Assembly: GCF_021165935.1 (NCBI RefSeq)
Contig: NZ_CP088953.1
Location: forward strand, 1,523,501 to 1,587,500
From: Microbulbifer elongatus
GTDB lineage: Bacteria > Pseudomonadota > Gammaproteobacteria > Pseudomonadales > Cellvibrionaceae
Length of the DNA: 64,000 bases
Direction: 5' to 3'
Made by a program: the position numbers and the translations under genes. Shown piece by piece: positions 1 through 9,850 of the stretch. The notes under the pieces are model-generated. The model was not told where the DNA came from and did not search any database. It worked only from the letters and a program-made list of their open reading frames with translations. The first letter of the stretch is position 1; every line of letters begins with the position of its first letter.

Positions 1-1
1 G

Positions 2-514
2 ATCTTCGCCAGCAGTATCCTGCTGTTCCCTGCGACACTGGCGCAGTGGTTCGGTCAGGGTGGTGAAGGTATCGGTGCACAGATTCTGCAGTGGATGGCA
101 CTGCAGCTGGGCCCGGGTCAGCCGCTGAACATCATTCTGTTCGCGCTGCTGATCGGCTTTTTCTGCTTCTTCTATACGGCGTTGATGTTCAACCCGAACG
201 AAGTGGCAGATAACCTGAAAAAATCCGGTGCGTATGTGCCCGGTATTCGCCCCGGCGAACAGACCGCTCGTTACATTGACAGCGTGCTGACTCGTCTGAC
301 TCTGGTGGGTGCCTGTTACATCGCATTGGTATCCCTGCTGCCGCAGTTCCTGGTAGTCGGGCTGAACATTCCTTTCTATCTGGGAGGTACTTCACTGCTG
401 ATCGTTGTGGTCGTAGTGATGGACTTTATGGCGCAAGTGCAGTCGCACCTGCTGTCACACCAGTACGAAGGGTTGATGAAGAAGGCAAATCTGCAAGGTT
501 ACGGCCGTCGTTGA
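2..514 (+). CDS. secY: Protein translocase subunit SecY (3' part)
   Basis: This is the C-terminal part of SecY, the channel subunit of the SecYEG translocon in the inner membrane. The frame is already open at base 2, so the gene starts before the window. The visible protein has several hydrophobic membrane segments. Between them is the cytosolic stretch [19 protein letters not shown], followed by [12 protein letters not shown], both hallmarks of the SecY C-terminal half. It ends with the short basic tail expected of bacterial SecY. rpmJ follows after 39 nt, the normal spc-operon order. Identification is firm; only the 5' end is missing. Confidence 0.97.
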   Translation: MFASSILLFPATLAQWFGQGGEGIGAQILQWMALQLGPGQPLNIILFALLIGFFCFFYTALMFNPNEVADNLKKSGAYVPGIRPGEQTARYIDSVLTRLTLVGACYIALVSLLPQFLVVGLNIPFYLGGTSLLIVVVVVMDFMAQVQSHLLSHQYEGLMKKANLQGYGRR

Positions 515-553
515 TCGGCAGCCGTCGCAGCAGGATTGAATTGAGGTAAGGTC

Positions 554-670
554 ATGAAAGTACGCGCTTCTGTTAAAAAGATCTGCCGTAACTGCAAAAT
601 CGTACGTCGCAAAGGTGTTCTGCGGGTTATCTGCAGCGCCGAGCCCCGTCACAAGCAGCGGCAGGGCTGA
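554..670 (+). CDS. rpmJ: 50S ribosomal protein L36
   Basis: A 38-residue protein beginning [19 protein letters not shown]. It is the zinc-binding (C+) form of L36, with ligands C11, C14, C27 and H33 all present. L36 binds 23S rRNA in the large subunit. The start is preceded by a GAGGTAAG Shine-Dalgarno at 543-550. Its place directly after secY is the usual end of the spc operon. Confidence 0.97.
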   Translation: MKVRASVKKICRNCKIVRRKGVLRVICSAEPRHKQRQG

Positions 671-1069
671 TCGACGCCCCGGTGTCGATTGGCATGACTT
701 GCCAGGGAGGGTGAGTCAGGTGACCGAAACAAGGATCTGGCTGGTCACCAAATGATCGTGAAAAATTTGCCTCTTTGCACAGCCCCGTGTAAAAAGGCGC
801 ACCGCCTGGCAATACGCCAGCGGCGAAACTGAGAAGTCACTCCCTGAGTGGGCGGAAAGTTTCAAAAAGGGGGCGTTGACTGTCGTCCGTTTTACCCTGG
901 GTTTAGGCCTTGGGAAAGGCGGGCTATTGCAATTTGGTGTATGAAAAGCTATTCTTGCGCGCCTTTTTGGTGGTGCTGGTGGCTTCTTATTCGCTGTCAG
1001 CGCCGAAATGAGAAATGAGCTGCGCCATTACCAAAGTTGCGCGGTTCACAATACGTGGAGTACGCCTCT
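671..1069 (+). other. Long rpmJ-rpsM intergenic region / alpha-operon leader
   Basis: Nearly 400 nt separate rpmJ from rpsM with no convincing gene. I see no strong Rho-independent terminator after rpmJ; the inverted repeat around 669-687 has no T-run. A candidate promoter lies at 927-955, leaving a leader of about 108 nt before rpsM. In E. coli the alpha-operon leader binds S4 for feedback control. Whether this leader forms such a pseudoknot cannot be judged by eye. A 25-codon frame at 941 is rich in Trp and Cys, overlaps the promoter and has no Shine-Dalgarno, so it is not called. Confidence 0.5.
927..955 (+). promoter_or_regulatory. Candidate sigma-70 promoter of the alpha operon
   Basis: TTGCAA (927-932) and TATTCT (950-955) are separated by 17 nt. 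Each hexamer keeps four or more consensus bases. Transcription would begin near 962, upstream of rpsM. Confidence 0.5.
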
Positions 1070-1426
1070 ATGGCACGTATTGCTGGTGTAAACGTACCAG
1101 ACCACAAGCACGCCGTGATCTCCCTGACCCATATCTATGGTGTCGGTCGCACTACGGCCAAGTCTATTCTGGCAGCGGTAGGTATCGCTGAATCCACCAA
1201 ACTTCGTGATCTGTCCGAAGACCAGATCGAAACCATCCGCGGTGAAGTTGCAAAACTGACCGTTGAAGGTGATCTGCGTCGTGAAGTATCCATGAACATC
1301 AAACGTCTGATGGACCTGGGTTGCTTCCGCGGTCTGCGTCACCGTCGCAGCCTGCCGCTTCGCGGTCAGCGCACCAAGACTAACGCCCGTACCCGTAAGG
1401 GTCCGCGTAAGCCGATCCGTAAGTAA
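1070..1426 (+). CDS. rpsM: 30S ribosomal protein S13
   Basis: A 118-residue S13, the usual length. It sits in the head of the small subunit and contacts the P-site tRNA and the 50S subunit. The N-terminus [19 protein letters not shown] and the basic tail [16 protein letters not shown] are typical. An in-frame ATG at 1037 would add 11 residues unlike any S13. The ATG at 1070, preceded by GTGGAG, is therefore used. It is the first gene of the alpha operon; rpsK follows after 49 nt. Confidence 0.97.
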   Translation: MARIAGVNVPDHKHAVISLTHIYGVGRTTAKSILAAVGIAESTKLRDLSEDQIETIRGEVAKLTVEGDLRREVSMNIKRLMDLGCFRGLRHRRSLPLRGQRTKTNARTRKGPRKPIRK

Positions 1427-1475
1427 TCACTTACGTCGCGCAAGTCTTCACAAGTACAGGATTTAGGATACAGGT

Positions 1476-1865
1476 ATGGCTAAGCCAAAAACTACTGTTC
1501 GCAAAAAGGTCAAAAAGACCGTTGTCGACGGTGTTGCCCACATCCACGCATCGTTCAACAACACGATCGTGACGATCACTGACCGTCAGGGCAATACTCT
1601 GAGCTGGGCTACCGCTGGTGGCTCCGGTTTCCGCGGTTCTCGTAAGAGCACCCCTTTCGCAGCCCAGGTTGCCGCTGAGCGCGCAGGTACTGCCGCGCAA
1701 GAGTACGGCCTGAAAAACCTTGATGTCGAAGTTAAGGGCCCCGGCCCTGGCCGTGAATCTGCCGTTCGCGCCCTGAACAACTGCGGCTACAAGATCACCA
1801 ACATCACCGACGTGACGCCGATCCCGCATAACGGTTGTCGTCCGCCCAAGAAACGTCGCGTGTAA
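1476..1865 (+). CDS. rpsK: 30S ribosomal protein S11
   Basis: 129 residues, the standard S11 length, with the family signature from about residue 100 ([20 protein letters not shown]) and the C-terminal [13 protein letters not shown]11 forms part of the platform of the small subunit next to the mRNA exit. It is in the normal alpha-operon position, and rpsD begins 15 nt after its stop, so the two are probably translationally coupled. Confidence 0.98.
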   Translation: MAKPKTTVRKKVKKTVVDGVAHIHASFNNTIVTITDRQGNTLSWATAGGSGFRGSRKSTPFAAQVAAERAGTAAQEYGLKNLDVEVKGPGPGRESAVRALNNCGYKITNITDVTPIPHNGCRPPKKRRV

Positions 1866-1880
1866 GAGGGGGTTGACGAA

Positions 1881-2501
1881 ATGGCACGTTATATTGGACC
1901 AAAATGTAAACTTTCCCGCCGGGAAGGTACCGATCTTCAGCTGAAAAGTGGCGTTCGCCCGCACGACTCCAAGTGTCGTGCAGAAACCAAGCCGGGTGTT
2001 CACGGCGCTGGTCGCGGCCGTCTGTCCGACTACGGTGTTCAGCTGCGTGAGAAACAAAAAGTACGCCGCATCTACGGCGTGCTGGAAAAGCAGTTCCGTA
2101 ACTACTATAAGGAAGCGGCGCGTCTGAAAGGTGCAACCGGTGAAAACCTGCTGCAACTTCTCGAAAAACGCCTGGACAACGTGGTTTACCGCATGGGCTT
2201 CGGCTCCACTCGCGCCGAAGCGCGTCAGCTGGTATCTCACAAAGCGATCCTGGTGAATGGCGCTACCGTTAACATCCCTTCTTACCAAGTGAAAGAAGGC
2301 GACGTTATCTCCATTCGCGAGAAGTCCAAAAAGCAGATGCGTATCCAGAACTCCGTTTCCCTCGCTGCACAGCGCGGTGACGTTGAGTGGGTAGACGTGA
2401 ACGCGAGCAAGCTCGAAGGTACCTTCAAGCGTGTTCCGGATCGCGTGGATCTGCCGGCAGAGATCAATGAAAACCTTATCGTGGAACTCTACTCCAAGTA
2501 A
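1881..2501 (+). CDS. rpsD: 30S ribosomal protein S4
   Basis: 206 residues, the same length as E. coli S4. The N-terminal rRNA-binding region begins [19 protein letters not shown]. It is followed by an S4 RNA-binding domain at about 95-160 ([34 protein letters not shown]). S4 nucleates 16S rRNA folding. In enterobacteria it also represses its own operon by binding the rpsM leader. The gene has a GGGGGT-type ribosome-binding site overlapping the short rpsK gap. Confidence 0.98.
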   Translation: MARYIGPKCKLSRREGTDLQLKSGVRPHDSKCRAETKPGVHGAGRGRLSDYGVQLREKQKVRRIYGVLEKQFRNYYKEAARLKGATGENLLQLLEKRLDNVVYRMGFGSTRAEARQLVSHKAILVNGATVNIPSYQVKEGDVISIREKSKKQMRIQNSVSLAAQRGDVEWVDVNASKLEGTFKRVPDRVDLPAEINENLIVELYSK

Positions 2502-2540
2502 GGCTCTGTTCCATTTAAGGAATAAAACTGTAATACAGGT

Positions 2541-3551
2541 ATGGCTATGCAGACTGCTGTCAACGAGTTTTTGACACCTCGTCGTATTGACGTCACCGAG
2601 TACAACCAGAACCACGCCAAAGTCGTTCTGGAACCGCTGGAGCGTGGTTTCGGCCACACTCTCGGCAACGCACTGCGCCGCATCCTGCTGTCCTCCATGC
2701 CAGGCTGCGCCGTCACTGAAGTTGAGATCGACGGTGTTGAGCACGAGTACAGCGCAATCGAAGGTGTGCAGGAAGACGTTATCGAAATCCTGCTCAACCT
2801 GAAGGAAATTGCGGTGGTGATGCACGGCAAGGACCAGGCAGTGTTGAGCCTGAGCAAGAAAGGCCCAGGTGCGGTTACCGCTGGCGATATTCAGGTGGAT
2901 CACGACATCGAGATCGTGAACCCTGAGCATGTGATCGCCAATATCACTGGCGATGTGGAACTCAATCTGCGCCTGACCGTCGCGCGCGGCCGTGGCTATC
3001 AGCCCGCCGACGCCCGTCGTGAAGACGAAGAAGAGACCCGCGCTATTGGCCGTCTGCAACTGGACGCCTCTTTCGGCCCGGTTCGTCGTGTTGCCTACAG
3101 CGTGGAATCCGCGCGTGTAGAACAGCGCACCGACCTGGACAAGCTGGTTCTGGACCTGGAGACCAACGGTACTCTGGATCCGGAAGAAGCGATCCGTCGC
3201 GCCGCCACCATCCTGCAGCAACAGCTGGCAGTGTTTGTGGACCTGGAAGGCGAGAAGGACGCTGCACCAGAAACCAAGGAAGAGGAAGTTGATCCGGTGC
3301 TGCTGCGCCCGGTTGACGACCTGGAGCTGACCGTACGTTCGGCCAACTGTCTGAAAGCAGAAAACATCTACTACATCGGCGACCTGATTCAGCGTACCGA
3401 AGTAGAGCTGCTGAAGACCCCGAACCTGGGCAAGAAGTCCCTGACCGAGATCAAGGACGTTCTGGCCTCCCGCGGTCTGTCCCTGGGCATGCGTCTTGAG
3501 AACTGGCCGCCGGCCAGCCTCAAGGGCGACAGCAAGCTGAGCCCCCTGTAA
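2541..3551 (+). CDS. rpoA: DNA-directed RNA polymerase alpha subunit
   Basis: 336 residues. The N-terminal dimerisation and assembly domain covers about 1-235 and includes [15 protein letters not shown]. An acidic linker follows (about 236-255). The C-terminal domain (about 256-325) contacts UP-element DNA and activators and includes [17 protein letters not shown] and the helix-hairpin-helix [16 protein letters not shown]. The product begins [18 protein letters not shown]. The second ATG at 2547 gives a start closer to the Pseudomonas form and cannot be excluded. It follows rpsD by 39 nt. Confidence 0.98.
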   Translation: MAMQTAVNEFLTPRRIDVTEYNQNHAKVVLEPLERGFGHTLGNALRRILLSSMPGCAVTEVEIDGVEHEYSAIEGVQEDVIEILLNLKEIAVVMHGKDQAVLSLSKKGPGAVTAGDIQVDHDIEIVNPEHVIANITGDVELNLRLTVARGRGYQPADARREDEEETRAIGRLQLDASFGPVRRVAYSVESARVEQRTDLDKLVLDLETNGTLDPEEAIRRAATILQQQLAVFVDLEGEKDAAPETKEEEVDPVLLRPVDDLELTVRSANCLKAENIYYIGDLIQRTEVELLKTPNLGKKSLTEIKDVLASRGLSLGMRLENWPPASLKGDSKLSPL

Positions 3552-3556
3552 AGCGT

Positions 3557-3625
3557 TTGTGGTGCGGGTGTTTCACCCGCACCATGTGAGAAACCCGAGT
3601 GGTGTATGCCGTTAGCAGATACCAC
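3557..3625 (+). other. Two hairpins between rpoA and rplQ
   Basis: The 123-nt rpoA-rplQ spacer holds a 10-bp perfect stem (3561-3570 with 3574-3583, 3-nt loop). A weaker stem follows, formed by AGTGGTGTAT (around 3599-3608) and ATACCACT (around 3620-3627), with one bulge. Neither is followed by a T-run, so they are not obvious terminators. They could stabilise mRNA or tune rplQ output. Confidence 0.45.
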
Positions 3626-3674
3626 TCACAGACGACTTGCTGAGAAAGCAATTGAAGTCGTGAGGAATTGAGTT

Positions 3675-4067
3675 ATGCGTCATCGCTATAGTGGCCGTAA
3701 ATTCAGTCGTACCAGCTCTCACCGCAAGGCCATGTTCAAGAACATGACCGCTTCCCTGGTAGAGCACGAACTGATTAAAACCACACTGCCGAAAGCCAAA
3801 GAACTGCGTCGCGTTGCCGAGCCGCTGATCACCCTGGCCAAGAAAGACAGTGTTGCCAACCGCCGTCTGGCTTTTGCCCGTATCCGCGACAAGGATGCTG
3901 TGCGCAAGCTGTTCGACGAGCTGGGTCCCCGTTACGAAGCCCGTCCGGGCGGATACATCCGCATTCTGAAATGCGGTTTCCGTGCTGGCGATAAGGCTCC
4001 GATGGCCTACGTGGAGCTGGTGGATCGTCCGGTTGCGGATGAGACTGCAGAAGCTGCAGAAGCCTAA
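3675..4067 (+). CDS. rplQ: 50S ribosomal protein L17
   Basis: 130 residues beginning [20 protein letters not shown], the L17 signature. The core [19 protein letters not shown] and the C-terminal [24 protein letters not shown] are typical. An alanine/glutamate-rich tail closes the protein. L17 lies near the peptide exit tunnel. It is the last gene of the alpha operon. A T-rich terminator follows 48 nt downstream. The start is preceded by GTGAGGAATTGAGTT, a reasonable Shine-Dalgarno. Confidence 0.98.
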   Translation: MRHRYSGRKFSRTSSHRKAMFKNMTASLVEHELIKTTLPKAKELRRVAEPLITLAKKDSVANRRLAFARIRDKDAVRKLFDELGPRYEARPGGYIRILKCGFRAGDKAPMAYVELVDRPVADETAEAAEA

Positions 4068-4114
4068 GACACGCCGTTTTAGGTTTTCCGGCCCAACTAG
4101 GGTTCCGGGCATGG

Positions 4115-4145
4115 AAAAGCCGGTCATTGACCGGCTTTTCTTTTA
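4115..4145 (+). terminator. Rho-independent terminator of the alpha operon
   Basis: The stem AAAAGCCGGTCA / TGACCGGCTTTT is perfect and followed by a T-rich tail (4136-4145). It lies just after rplQ and before the next gene. Confidence 0.9.
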
Positions 4146-4183
4146 TTCCCGTCATGAAGATGTTGAAAAGAGATTAACCTGCA

Positions 4184-4444
4184 ATGTTTCAGTCTCTGGA
4201 CGATTTACTAAAGGCGCTCAACCCTCAGATTGTGGGCAGTCTCAAGCGCGCCATCGAACTGGGCAAGTGGCCAAATGGCGTTGCATTGACGGCGGAGCAG
4301 AAGTCACTCTGTGGTGAAGCGGTAGCCCACTGGGAGCAGCGACACGCGGCACCCACCGAACGGGTTGGCTATGTGCCTCCCAAAGCGACCCCCTGTGCGG
4401 ATAAGCCCGACAGTGAGGAAGCGGTTACCTGGGTGAATTCCTAG
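4184..4444 (+). CDS. DUF1315 (YeaC-like) family protein
   Basis: A small soluble protein of 86 residues. The segment RAIELGKWPNGVALTAEQK (about 22-40) matches the conserved core of the DUF1315/YeaC family, whose E. coli member has the same LGKWPxGVALT motif. No function is established for the family. There is no signal peptide or membrane segment. The gene stands alone after the alpha-operon terminator and converges on pxpC. The upstream Shine-Dalgarno (AGAGATTA) is weak. The family assignment is fairly sure; the role is unknown. Confidence 0.8.
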   Translation: MFQSLDDLLKALNPQIVGSLKRAIELGKWPNGVALTAEQKSLCGEAVAHWEQRHAAPTERVGYVPPKATPCADKPDSEEAVTWVNS

Positions 4445-4488
4445 GCTCTCTCCATTTGCGCGCAACGGCGCGCCGTCGCTGTACCCGC

Positions 4489-5421
4489 TTATAGCAGGTC
4501 GGGTAATTTCATTAGCAAGTGGGCTTTCTCCCGCTGGATCTTTCGGGCTCCCTCTGCATCGATTCTTTCAAGGTTCAGTACGGTTCCGGCGGTCAGTTGA
4601 CCAAGGCGGTGTACGTCGGCACTGATCACATGGGCGATACGCGGGTAGCCGCCAATCGTCTGACCCTCTACAAAGCTGATAATGGGCAATCCATTCGGCG
4701 GTACCTGAACAGTGCCCGGACACACAGCGGATGAGACCTGTTGCGGCAAGTTTTCCCCGGGTAGTGGCGGTCCATCCAGTCGGATACCCATGCGGTTGCT
4801 TTGCGGGGAGACGGTAAAGCCTCCCGCATAAAGCTGCTGCTGCGCGCGGCTTAAAAAATGGTGTGCTTCCTGGCCGGCCACGGCGCGCAGCAGCGGTCGG
4901 TTCCCGTAATCCAGGCGGTATGCCCCCGGTAACCTGCGTATTTTTTCGATGCGGCAGTTGCGCAGGGGAAGCTGATCGCCGGCTTCCAGTGCGCGTCCCG
5001 CAACCCCACCAAACCTCGCAATCACATGTGTGGACAGACTCCCCATACAAGGCTCGATGGCAAACTCGGCGGCAAGTGCGATATACGCGCGGGCCCCGGA
5101 TTGCAGTGTGCCGAAGCGAAGTCGGTCGCCGGCCTGCACTCGGATCACCGTATCGTTTTCGACGCTGGCGCCATTGAGTGTCAGTTCGAAGTGGGCACCG
5201 GTTATCGCGATGGACATATCCGTGGTGAACGCGATTTCCGGCCCTGTCAGTGTTACTTCAAGGCAGGGGTGGGATGCCGGGTTGCCGAGCAGCAGGTTTG
5301 CCAGGACCATGGCGACGGTATCCGCCGCGCCACCTCGAGCGAGCCCCCAGCGCAGTTTGCCGGGGCGGCCGCCATCCTGAATCGTGGTCTGCAATCCGGG
5401 TTTCAGAATATGCAGGCTCAT
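4489..5421 (-). CDS. pxpC: 5-oxoprolinase subunit PxpC (YbgK/KipA family)
   Basis: 310 residues of the biotin-dependent-carboxyltransferase-like family (YbgK/KipA). The family appears in the N-terminal LKPGLQTTIQDGGRPGKLRWGLARGGAAD and the C-terminal PNGLPIISFVEGQTIGGYPRIAHV segments. With PxpA and PxpB it forms the prokaryotic ATP-dependent 5-oxoprolinase that opens 5-oxoproline to glutamate. The start ATG overlaps the stop of pxpB (ATGA), a sign of coupled translation. It is the last gene of the pxpABC cluster. The assignment rests on family motifs plus the three-gene context. Confidence 0.92.
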   Translation of the reverse strand: MSLHILKPGLQTTIQDGGRPGKLRWGLARGGAADTVAMVLANLLLGNPASHPCLEVTLTGPEIAFTTDMSIAITGAHFELTLNGASVENDTVIRVQAGDRLRFGTLQSGARAYIALAAEFAIEPCMGSLSTHVIARFGGVAGRALEAGDQLPLRNCRIEKIRRLPGAYRLDYGNRPLLRAVAGQEAHHFLSRAQQQLYAGGFTVSPQSNRMGIRLDGPPLPGENLPQQVSSAVCPGTVQVPPNGLPIISFVEGQTIGGYPRIAHVISADVHRLGQLTAGTVLNLERIDAEGARKIQREKAHLLMKLPDLL

Positions 5422-6170
5422 GGGGTGCCCTCACCGGGGGACGCCAGCGCGGTTTTTTCCGGTGCGGCAAGCGGGTCGGTTTTGGCAAACTGGTGTGCAC
5501 TAATGGGCACAAACTGAATACGATCCAGTGGTCGGGCAATAAATGGCGACAGCGTCTGCGGGCGGAACAGGGCCAGTGGTGTGCGTCCCAGTAGCTGCCA
5601 ACCTCCGGGGGTAGCCTGGGGATAGATTCCAGTCTGACTGCCGCCGATACCGACGGATCCCGCGGGTACTTTAAATGCTGGCCGCGCTTTGCGTGGACAT
5701 TGCAGTGCGGTATCCAGCCCACCCAGGTAGAGGAATCCGGGCGTAAACCCGAGCATATGCACCAGGTATTGGGGGCGACTGTGGCGGGCGATGATTTCCC
5801 CGGGACTCAGTCCGGAGTGTGCGCTCAGGGTCTGCATATCGGGGGCAAATTTACCCTCGTAGCATACGGGAATGCGTATCAGGTAGCGGGTACCGGAACG
5901 TGTCGCCCTGTTTGCCAGCGCGCTTTCGGTCAGCGATACCAGTAGGTCCTGCAGTCTTGCGGCTTCGGTCAAGCGCAGGGGATCGAAACACACGGTGAGG
6001 CACTGGTAGGCCGGGACCAGTTCGGTGACGGTATCCGGGGAGGCCGTTTCGATCGCCTCGGCGAGGGCAATGATGGTTTCACTCAGCGGTGCACTGGGCG
6101 CTGCGGAAAAGCGGATATCGAAGGCCGCGTCACCATTTGGTAGTACCTCAAAGCTCCCTGCTAACGACAT
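5418..6170 (-). CDS. pxpB: 5-oxoprolinase subunit PxpB (YbgJ/KipI family)
   Basis: 250 residues. The C-terminal part carries the KipI/YbgJ signature: LVHMLGFTPGFLYLGGLD, then a PRKARPAFKVPAGSVGIGGSQTGIYP block and GGWQLLGRTP. In Bacillus the homologue KipI inhibits a sporulation kinase. In proteobacteria PxpB works with PxpC and PxpA as 5-oxoprolinase. The gene overlaps pxpA by 10 nt upstream and pxpC by 4 nt downstream, so the three are almost certainly one transcript. The N-terminal 60 residues are less conserved. Confidence 0.92.
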   Translation of the reverse strand: MSLAGSFEVLPNGDAAFDIRFSAAPSAPLSETIIALAEAIETASPDTVTELVPAYQCLTVCFDPLRLTEAARLQDLLVSLTESALANRATRSGTRYLIRIPVCYEGKFAPDMQTLSAHSGLSPGEIIARHSRPQYLVHMLGFTPGFLYLGGLDTALQCPRKARPAFKVPAGSVGIGGSQTGIYPQATPGGWQLLGRTPLALFRPQTLSPFIARPLDRIQFVPISAHQFAKTDPLAAPEKTALASPGEGTP

Positions 6171-6913
6171 CGCCTGTACCCCGCGCGCTGCAGAGCCTGC
6201 TGGAGTTTTCGTGCAATCGATTCCGCTTGAGGGTTATCTCCATGCAGGCAGATACTGTCGACGGAAAATTGCAGCGGTTTATTGTCGATCGAGAGGAAAG
6301 GCGTGCCAGCGGTGAGCGCCAGTACCTGGGTGAGGCAATGGTCAAAATCTTCGATCACGGCGCCGGGCATGCTGCGTGGTGACAGCTGATGGTCGTTCAG
6401 GTAGCGGCGATCCATAAATCCTTCCCGTAACACAAGGTAACCGTGCCTGCGCGCTGCCCGTTCCACGGCTGCATTGGCCAGTGCGAGTATGCACAGTGTG
6501 GGGAAAGCCTGGGCGAACATCTGCACAAGGTCTTCGGCAAGTGCATCATCGGCCTCGGCGTCGTTATACAGGGCGCCGTGCAGTTTGATATGGGTAAGAG
6601 TAACCCGTTCCTCTTGTGCCAGACTTTGCAGCGCCTGTATCTGCTCCCGAACTGAAGCCAGTAATGCCTGCCGTGGCATGGTAAGGGAAATACGGCCGAA
6701 ATTTTTACGGTCCGGATAGCCCGGGTGTGCGCCGGCGGCGATCTGGTGTGTCCGCGCATTGATCAGCGAAAGCCGCATGGTTTCGGCGTTGCCGGCGTGA
6801 CCACCACAGGCAATATTGCAGCGGGAGATATACGCCATGATGCGCGCGTCTCGCGCGCAGTGCTGTAGTTCTTCTCCCTCTCCCAGGTCGCAATTGATAT
6901 CAATGGCTTTCAC
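6161..6913 (-). CDS. pxpA: 5-oxoprolinase subunit PxpA (LamB/YcsF family)
   Basis: 250 residues of the LamB/YcsF family, with DINCDLGEGE at the N-terminus, CNIACGGHAGNAETM, GAHPGYPDRKNFGR, KLHGALYNDA and the C-terminal CLHGDNPQA. The protein is the ATP-dependent ring-opening partner of PxpBC and removes 5-oxoproline formed from glutamine or glutamate. Translation begins at a GTG (6911-6913) with AAGGAACG upstream. It lies 38 nt after uvrA on the same strand with no visible terminator, so read-through from uvrA is likely. Confidence 0.93.
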   Translation of the reverse strand: MKAIDINCDLGEGEELQHCARDARIMAYISRCNIACGGHAGNAETMRLSLINARTHQIAAGAHPGYPDRKNFGRISLTMPRQALLASVREQIQALQSLAQEERVTLTHIKLHGALYNDAEADDALAEDLVQMFAQAFPTLCILALANAAVERAARRHGYLVLREGFMDRRYLNDHQLSPRSMPGAVIEDFDHCLTQVLALTAGTPFLSIDNKPLQFSVDSICLHGDNPQAESIARKLQQALQRAGYRRCR

Positions 6914-6951
6914 GGATCGCGTTCCTTGCCCTTTTGGCGGTGCCTCGGGGC

Positions 6952-9777
6952 CTACTTTTTCAGCATGGGTTTCAGGAAGCGTCCGGTATGCGAACCTTTC
7001 ACCCTGGCCACCTGTTCCGGGGTGCCGGTGGCAATAATCTCTCCGCCGCCGGAGCCTCCTTCCGGGCCCAGGTCCACAATCCAGTCCGCGGTCTTGATCA
7101 CATCCAGATTGTGCTCGATCACTACAATGGTGTTGCCGTGATCGCGCAGCCGGTGCAGCACGTCCAGCAGTAACTGAATATCGGCAAAGTGCAGGCCGGT
7201 GGTGGGTTCGTCGAGAATGTACAGGGTCTTGCCCGTATCCCGTTTGGACAGCTCGCGGGACAGCTTCACCCGCTGTGCCTCACCGCCGGACAGGGTGGTC
7301 GCCGCCTGGCCCAGTTTGATGTAGGACAGACCCACGTCCATCAGGGTCTGCAGTTTTTTGGCGATGGATGGTACCGGGTCAAAAAATTCCCGCGCGTCTT
7401 CCACGGTCATTTCCAGCACTTCGTGAATGCTTTTACCTTTGTACTGTACCTCCAGGGTTTCCCGGTTATAGCGTTTGCCCTTACAGGTATCGCAGGGTAC
7501 GTAGATATCCGGTAGAAAGTGCATCTCGACCTTAATTACACCATCGCCCTGACAGGCCTCACAGCGGCCGCCCTTGACGTTGAAGCTGAAGCGACCGGGC
7601 TTGTAGCCGCGGGAGCGGGCCTCCTGGGTGCCTGCGAACAGCTCGCGAATGGGGGTAAAAATGCCCGTATAGGTGGCCGGGTTTGAGCGCGGGGTGCGGC
7701 CGATGGGGCTCTGGTCGATATCCACACATTTGTCGAAATGATCCAGCCCTTCAATCGCCTTGTGGGGCGATGCTTTCAGCGTGGTGGCCTTGTTCAGAGC
7801 GGTGGCGGCCAGTGGATACAGGGTGGTATTGATGAGGGTGGATTTACCCGAGCCGGACACGCCGGTGACACAGGTAAACAGGCCGACCGGAATTTCCAGG
7901 TCCACGTTTTTCAGGTTGTTGCCGGTGGCACCCTCGATGCGCAGCACATCGTCGCCGGCGGGATGGCGCTGTTTCGGCACCACAATCTGTCTGCTGCCAG
8001 AGAGGTATTGGCCGGTCAGTGAGCGTTCACTGGCAGCGATCTCGTCGTGGGTACCGGCGGCGACCACTTCGCCGCCATGCACGCCGGCACCGGGGCCGAT
8101 ATCCACAATGTAGTCCGCCGCGCGAATCGCATCTTCGTCATGTTCTACCACGATCACCGTATTACCGATGTCCCGCAGGTGGGTGAGGGTATTCAGCAGG
8201 CGCTCGTTGTCGCGCTGGTGGAGGCCGATGGAGGGCTCGTCGAGAATGTACATCACGCCCACAAGGCCGGCACCGATCTGGCTGGCCAAGCGGATGCGCT
8301 GGGCCTCGCCGCCGGACAGGGTCTCGGCACTGCGGTTCAGGGTCAGGTAATTCAGGCCCACGTCTACCAGGAAGCGGAAGCGATCCCGAAGCTCCTTGAG
8401 AATCTTGTCAGCGATCTCTTTCTGCGCGCCTTTGAATTTGAGCTGATTGGCGAAGTAGTCAAACGCATCCCCCACTGGCAGGTCGGTGATCTGTGCCAGG
8501 GTACGGTTATCCACAAATACATGGCGGGCTTCCCGGCGCAGGCGGGTGCCGTGGCACTCCGGGCACTGCTGGGTGCTCAGGTATTTGGCCAGTTCTTCGC
8601 GCACGGATTGGGACTCGGTGTCCCGGTAGCGACGCTGGAAATTGGGGATGATGCCCTCAAAGGTGTGGCGGCGCACGGTGATATCGCCGCGGTCGTTCAC
8701 GTAGCTGAAGTCAATCGGGGTGTCGCCGCTGCCGTGCAGAATTACCGTGCGGTATTTTTTGGCGAGTTTTTTCCACGGCTTGTCCAGGTCAAAACCGTAG
8801 TGCTCGGAGAGGGAATCGAGCATGTGGTAGTAATAAATATTGCGCCTGTCCCAGCCGCGGATGGCGCCTTCGGAAATGCTGCTCTCCGGGTCCAGGATCA
8901 CCTTGTCTTCGTCGAAGAACTGGTTGACGCCGAGGCCGTCGCAGCTGGGGCAGGCGCCGGCCGGATTGTTGAACGAGAAGAGGCGGGGTTCCAGTTCGTC
9001 CAGTGAGTAATCACATACCGGGCAGGCGTGGCGGGCGGAGAACAGGTGGTCGTCGCGGTCGCCATCCATAAAGCTGATGGCGGCGATGCCATCGGTCAGG
9101 TTCAGGGCCGTCTCGAAGGATTCCGCCAGGCGCAGCTGCAGATCGTCGCGCACCTTGAAGCGGTCCACCACCACTTCGATGGTGTGCTTCTTGCGCTTGT
9201 CCAGCTTGGGGGTATCGTCCAGGTCGCACACGGTGCCGTTGATCCGGGCGCGCACGAAGCCATCCCGGCGCAACTGCTCGAACACGTGCAGGTGCTCGCC
9301 CTTGCGGTCCCGCACCACCGGCGCCAACAGCATGATCTTGGTGCCCTCCGGCAGCGCCAGCACATGGTCCACCATCTGGCTGACGGTCTGTGCCTGCAGG
9401 GGCACGTGATGGTCCGGGCAGCGGGGCTCGCCCACCCGGGCAAACAGCAGGCGCAGGTAGTCATAGATTTCGGTGATGGTGCCCACAGTGGAGCGGGGGT
9501 TGTGAGAGGTGGACTTCTGTTCGATGGAGATGGCCGGAGAAAGCCCCTCCACAGTGTCCACATCCGGTTTTTCCATCATCGACAGGAACTGGCGGGCATA
9601 GGTGGAAAGCGATTCCACATAACGCCGCTGGCCCTCTGCGTAGAGGGTGTCGAACGCGAGTGAGGACTTACCGGAGCCGGACAGACCGGTAATCACAATA
9701 AGTTTGTCGCGGGGAATATCCAGGTCGATATTCTTCAGGTTGTGGGTGCGGGCACCCCTGACGTAAATCGTGTCCAC
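6952..9777 (-). CDS. uvrA: UvrABC system protein A (excinuclease subunit)
   Basis: Damage-recognition ATPase of nucleotide excision repair. Two ABC modules are visible, each with a Walker A ([10 protein letters not shown] near the start, [10 protein letters not shown] in the second half) and an LSGGEAQR signature. Two zinc modules have CPVC...CPSC and CEAC...CDTC. The frame is open to an ATG at 9891. The GTG at 9777 gives 941 residues, close to the family length, and puts [17 protein letters not shown] at the N-terminus. It also has AGGAA five nt upstream. A good promoter lies inside the extra 38 codons, so the GTG start is preferred. No consensus LexA box was seen. Confidence 0.96.
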   Translation of the reverse strand: MDTIYVRGARTHNLKNIDLDIPRDKLIVITGLSGSGKSSLAFDTLYAEGQRRYVESLSTYARQFLSMMEKPDVDTVEGLSPAISIEQKSTSHNPRSTVGTITEIYDYLRLLFARVGEPRCPDHHVPLQAQTVSQMVDHVLALPEGTKIMLLAPVVRDRKGEHLHVFEQLRRDGFVRARINGTVCDLDDTPKLDKRKKHTIEVVVDRFKVRDDLQLRLAESFETALNLTDGIAAISFMDGDRDDHLFSARHACPVCDYSLDELEPRLFSFNNPAGACPSCDGLGVNQFFDEDKVILDPESSISEGAIRGWDRRNIYYYHMLDSLSEHYGFDLDKPWKKLAKKYRTVILHGSGDTPIDFSYVNDRGDITVRRHTFEGIIPNFQRRYRDTESQSVREELAKYLSTQQCPECHGTRLRREARHVFVDNRTLAQITDLPVGDAFDYFANQLKFKGAQKEIADKILKELRDRFRFLVDVGLNYLTLNRSAETLSGGEAQRIRLASQIGAGLVGVMYILDEPSIGLHQRDNERLLNTLTHLRDIGNTVIVVEHDEDAIRAADYIVDIGPGAGVHGGEVVAAGTHDEIAASERSLTGQYLSGSRQIVVPKQRHPAGDDVLRIEGATGNNLKNVDLEIPVGLFTCVTGVSGSGKSTLINTTLYPLAATALNKATTLKASPHKAIEGLDHFDKCVDIDQSPIGRTPRSNPATYTGIFTPIRELFAGTQEARSRGYKPGRFSFNVKGGRCEACQGDGVIKVEMHFLPDIYVPCDTCKGKRYNRETLEVQYKGKSIHEVLEMTVEDAREFFDPVPSIAKKLQTLMDVGLSYIKLGQAATTLSGGEAQRVKLSRELSKRDTGKTLYILDEPTTGLHFADIQLLLDVLHRLRDHGNTIVVIEHNLDVIKTADWIVDLGPEGGSGGGEIIATGTPEQVARVKGSHTGRFLKPMLKK

Positions 9778-9850
9778 TCGGGTTCCTGTTTCCGTATCTG
9801 GTGTGACTCGCGCGTCGGCCGTTGCGGGACCCGGCGAGGGCAAACGGTCA

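Noticed and set aside
669..688. Terminator after rpmJ
   Set aside because: The ATCGAC/GTCGAT stem is short and not followed by T residues.
941..1018. 25-codon Trp/Cys-rich frame upstream of rpsM
   Set aside because: Overlaps the candidate -10, lacks a ribosome-binding site, and nothing suggests conservation.
1431..3221. 596-codon minus-strand frame across rpsK-rpsD-rpoA
   Set aside because: It spans three conserved plus-strand genes and their ribosome-binding sites; low-complexity translation with no motifs.
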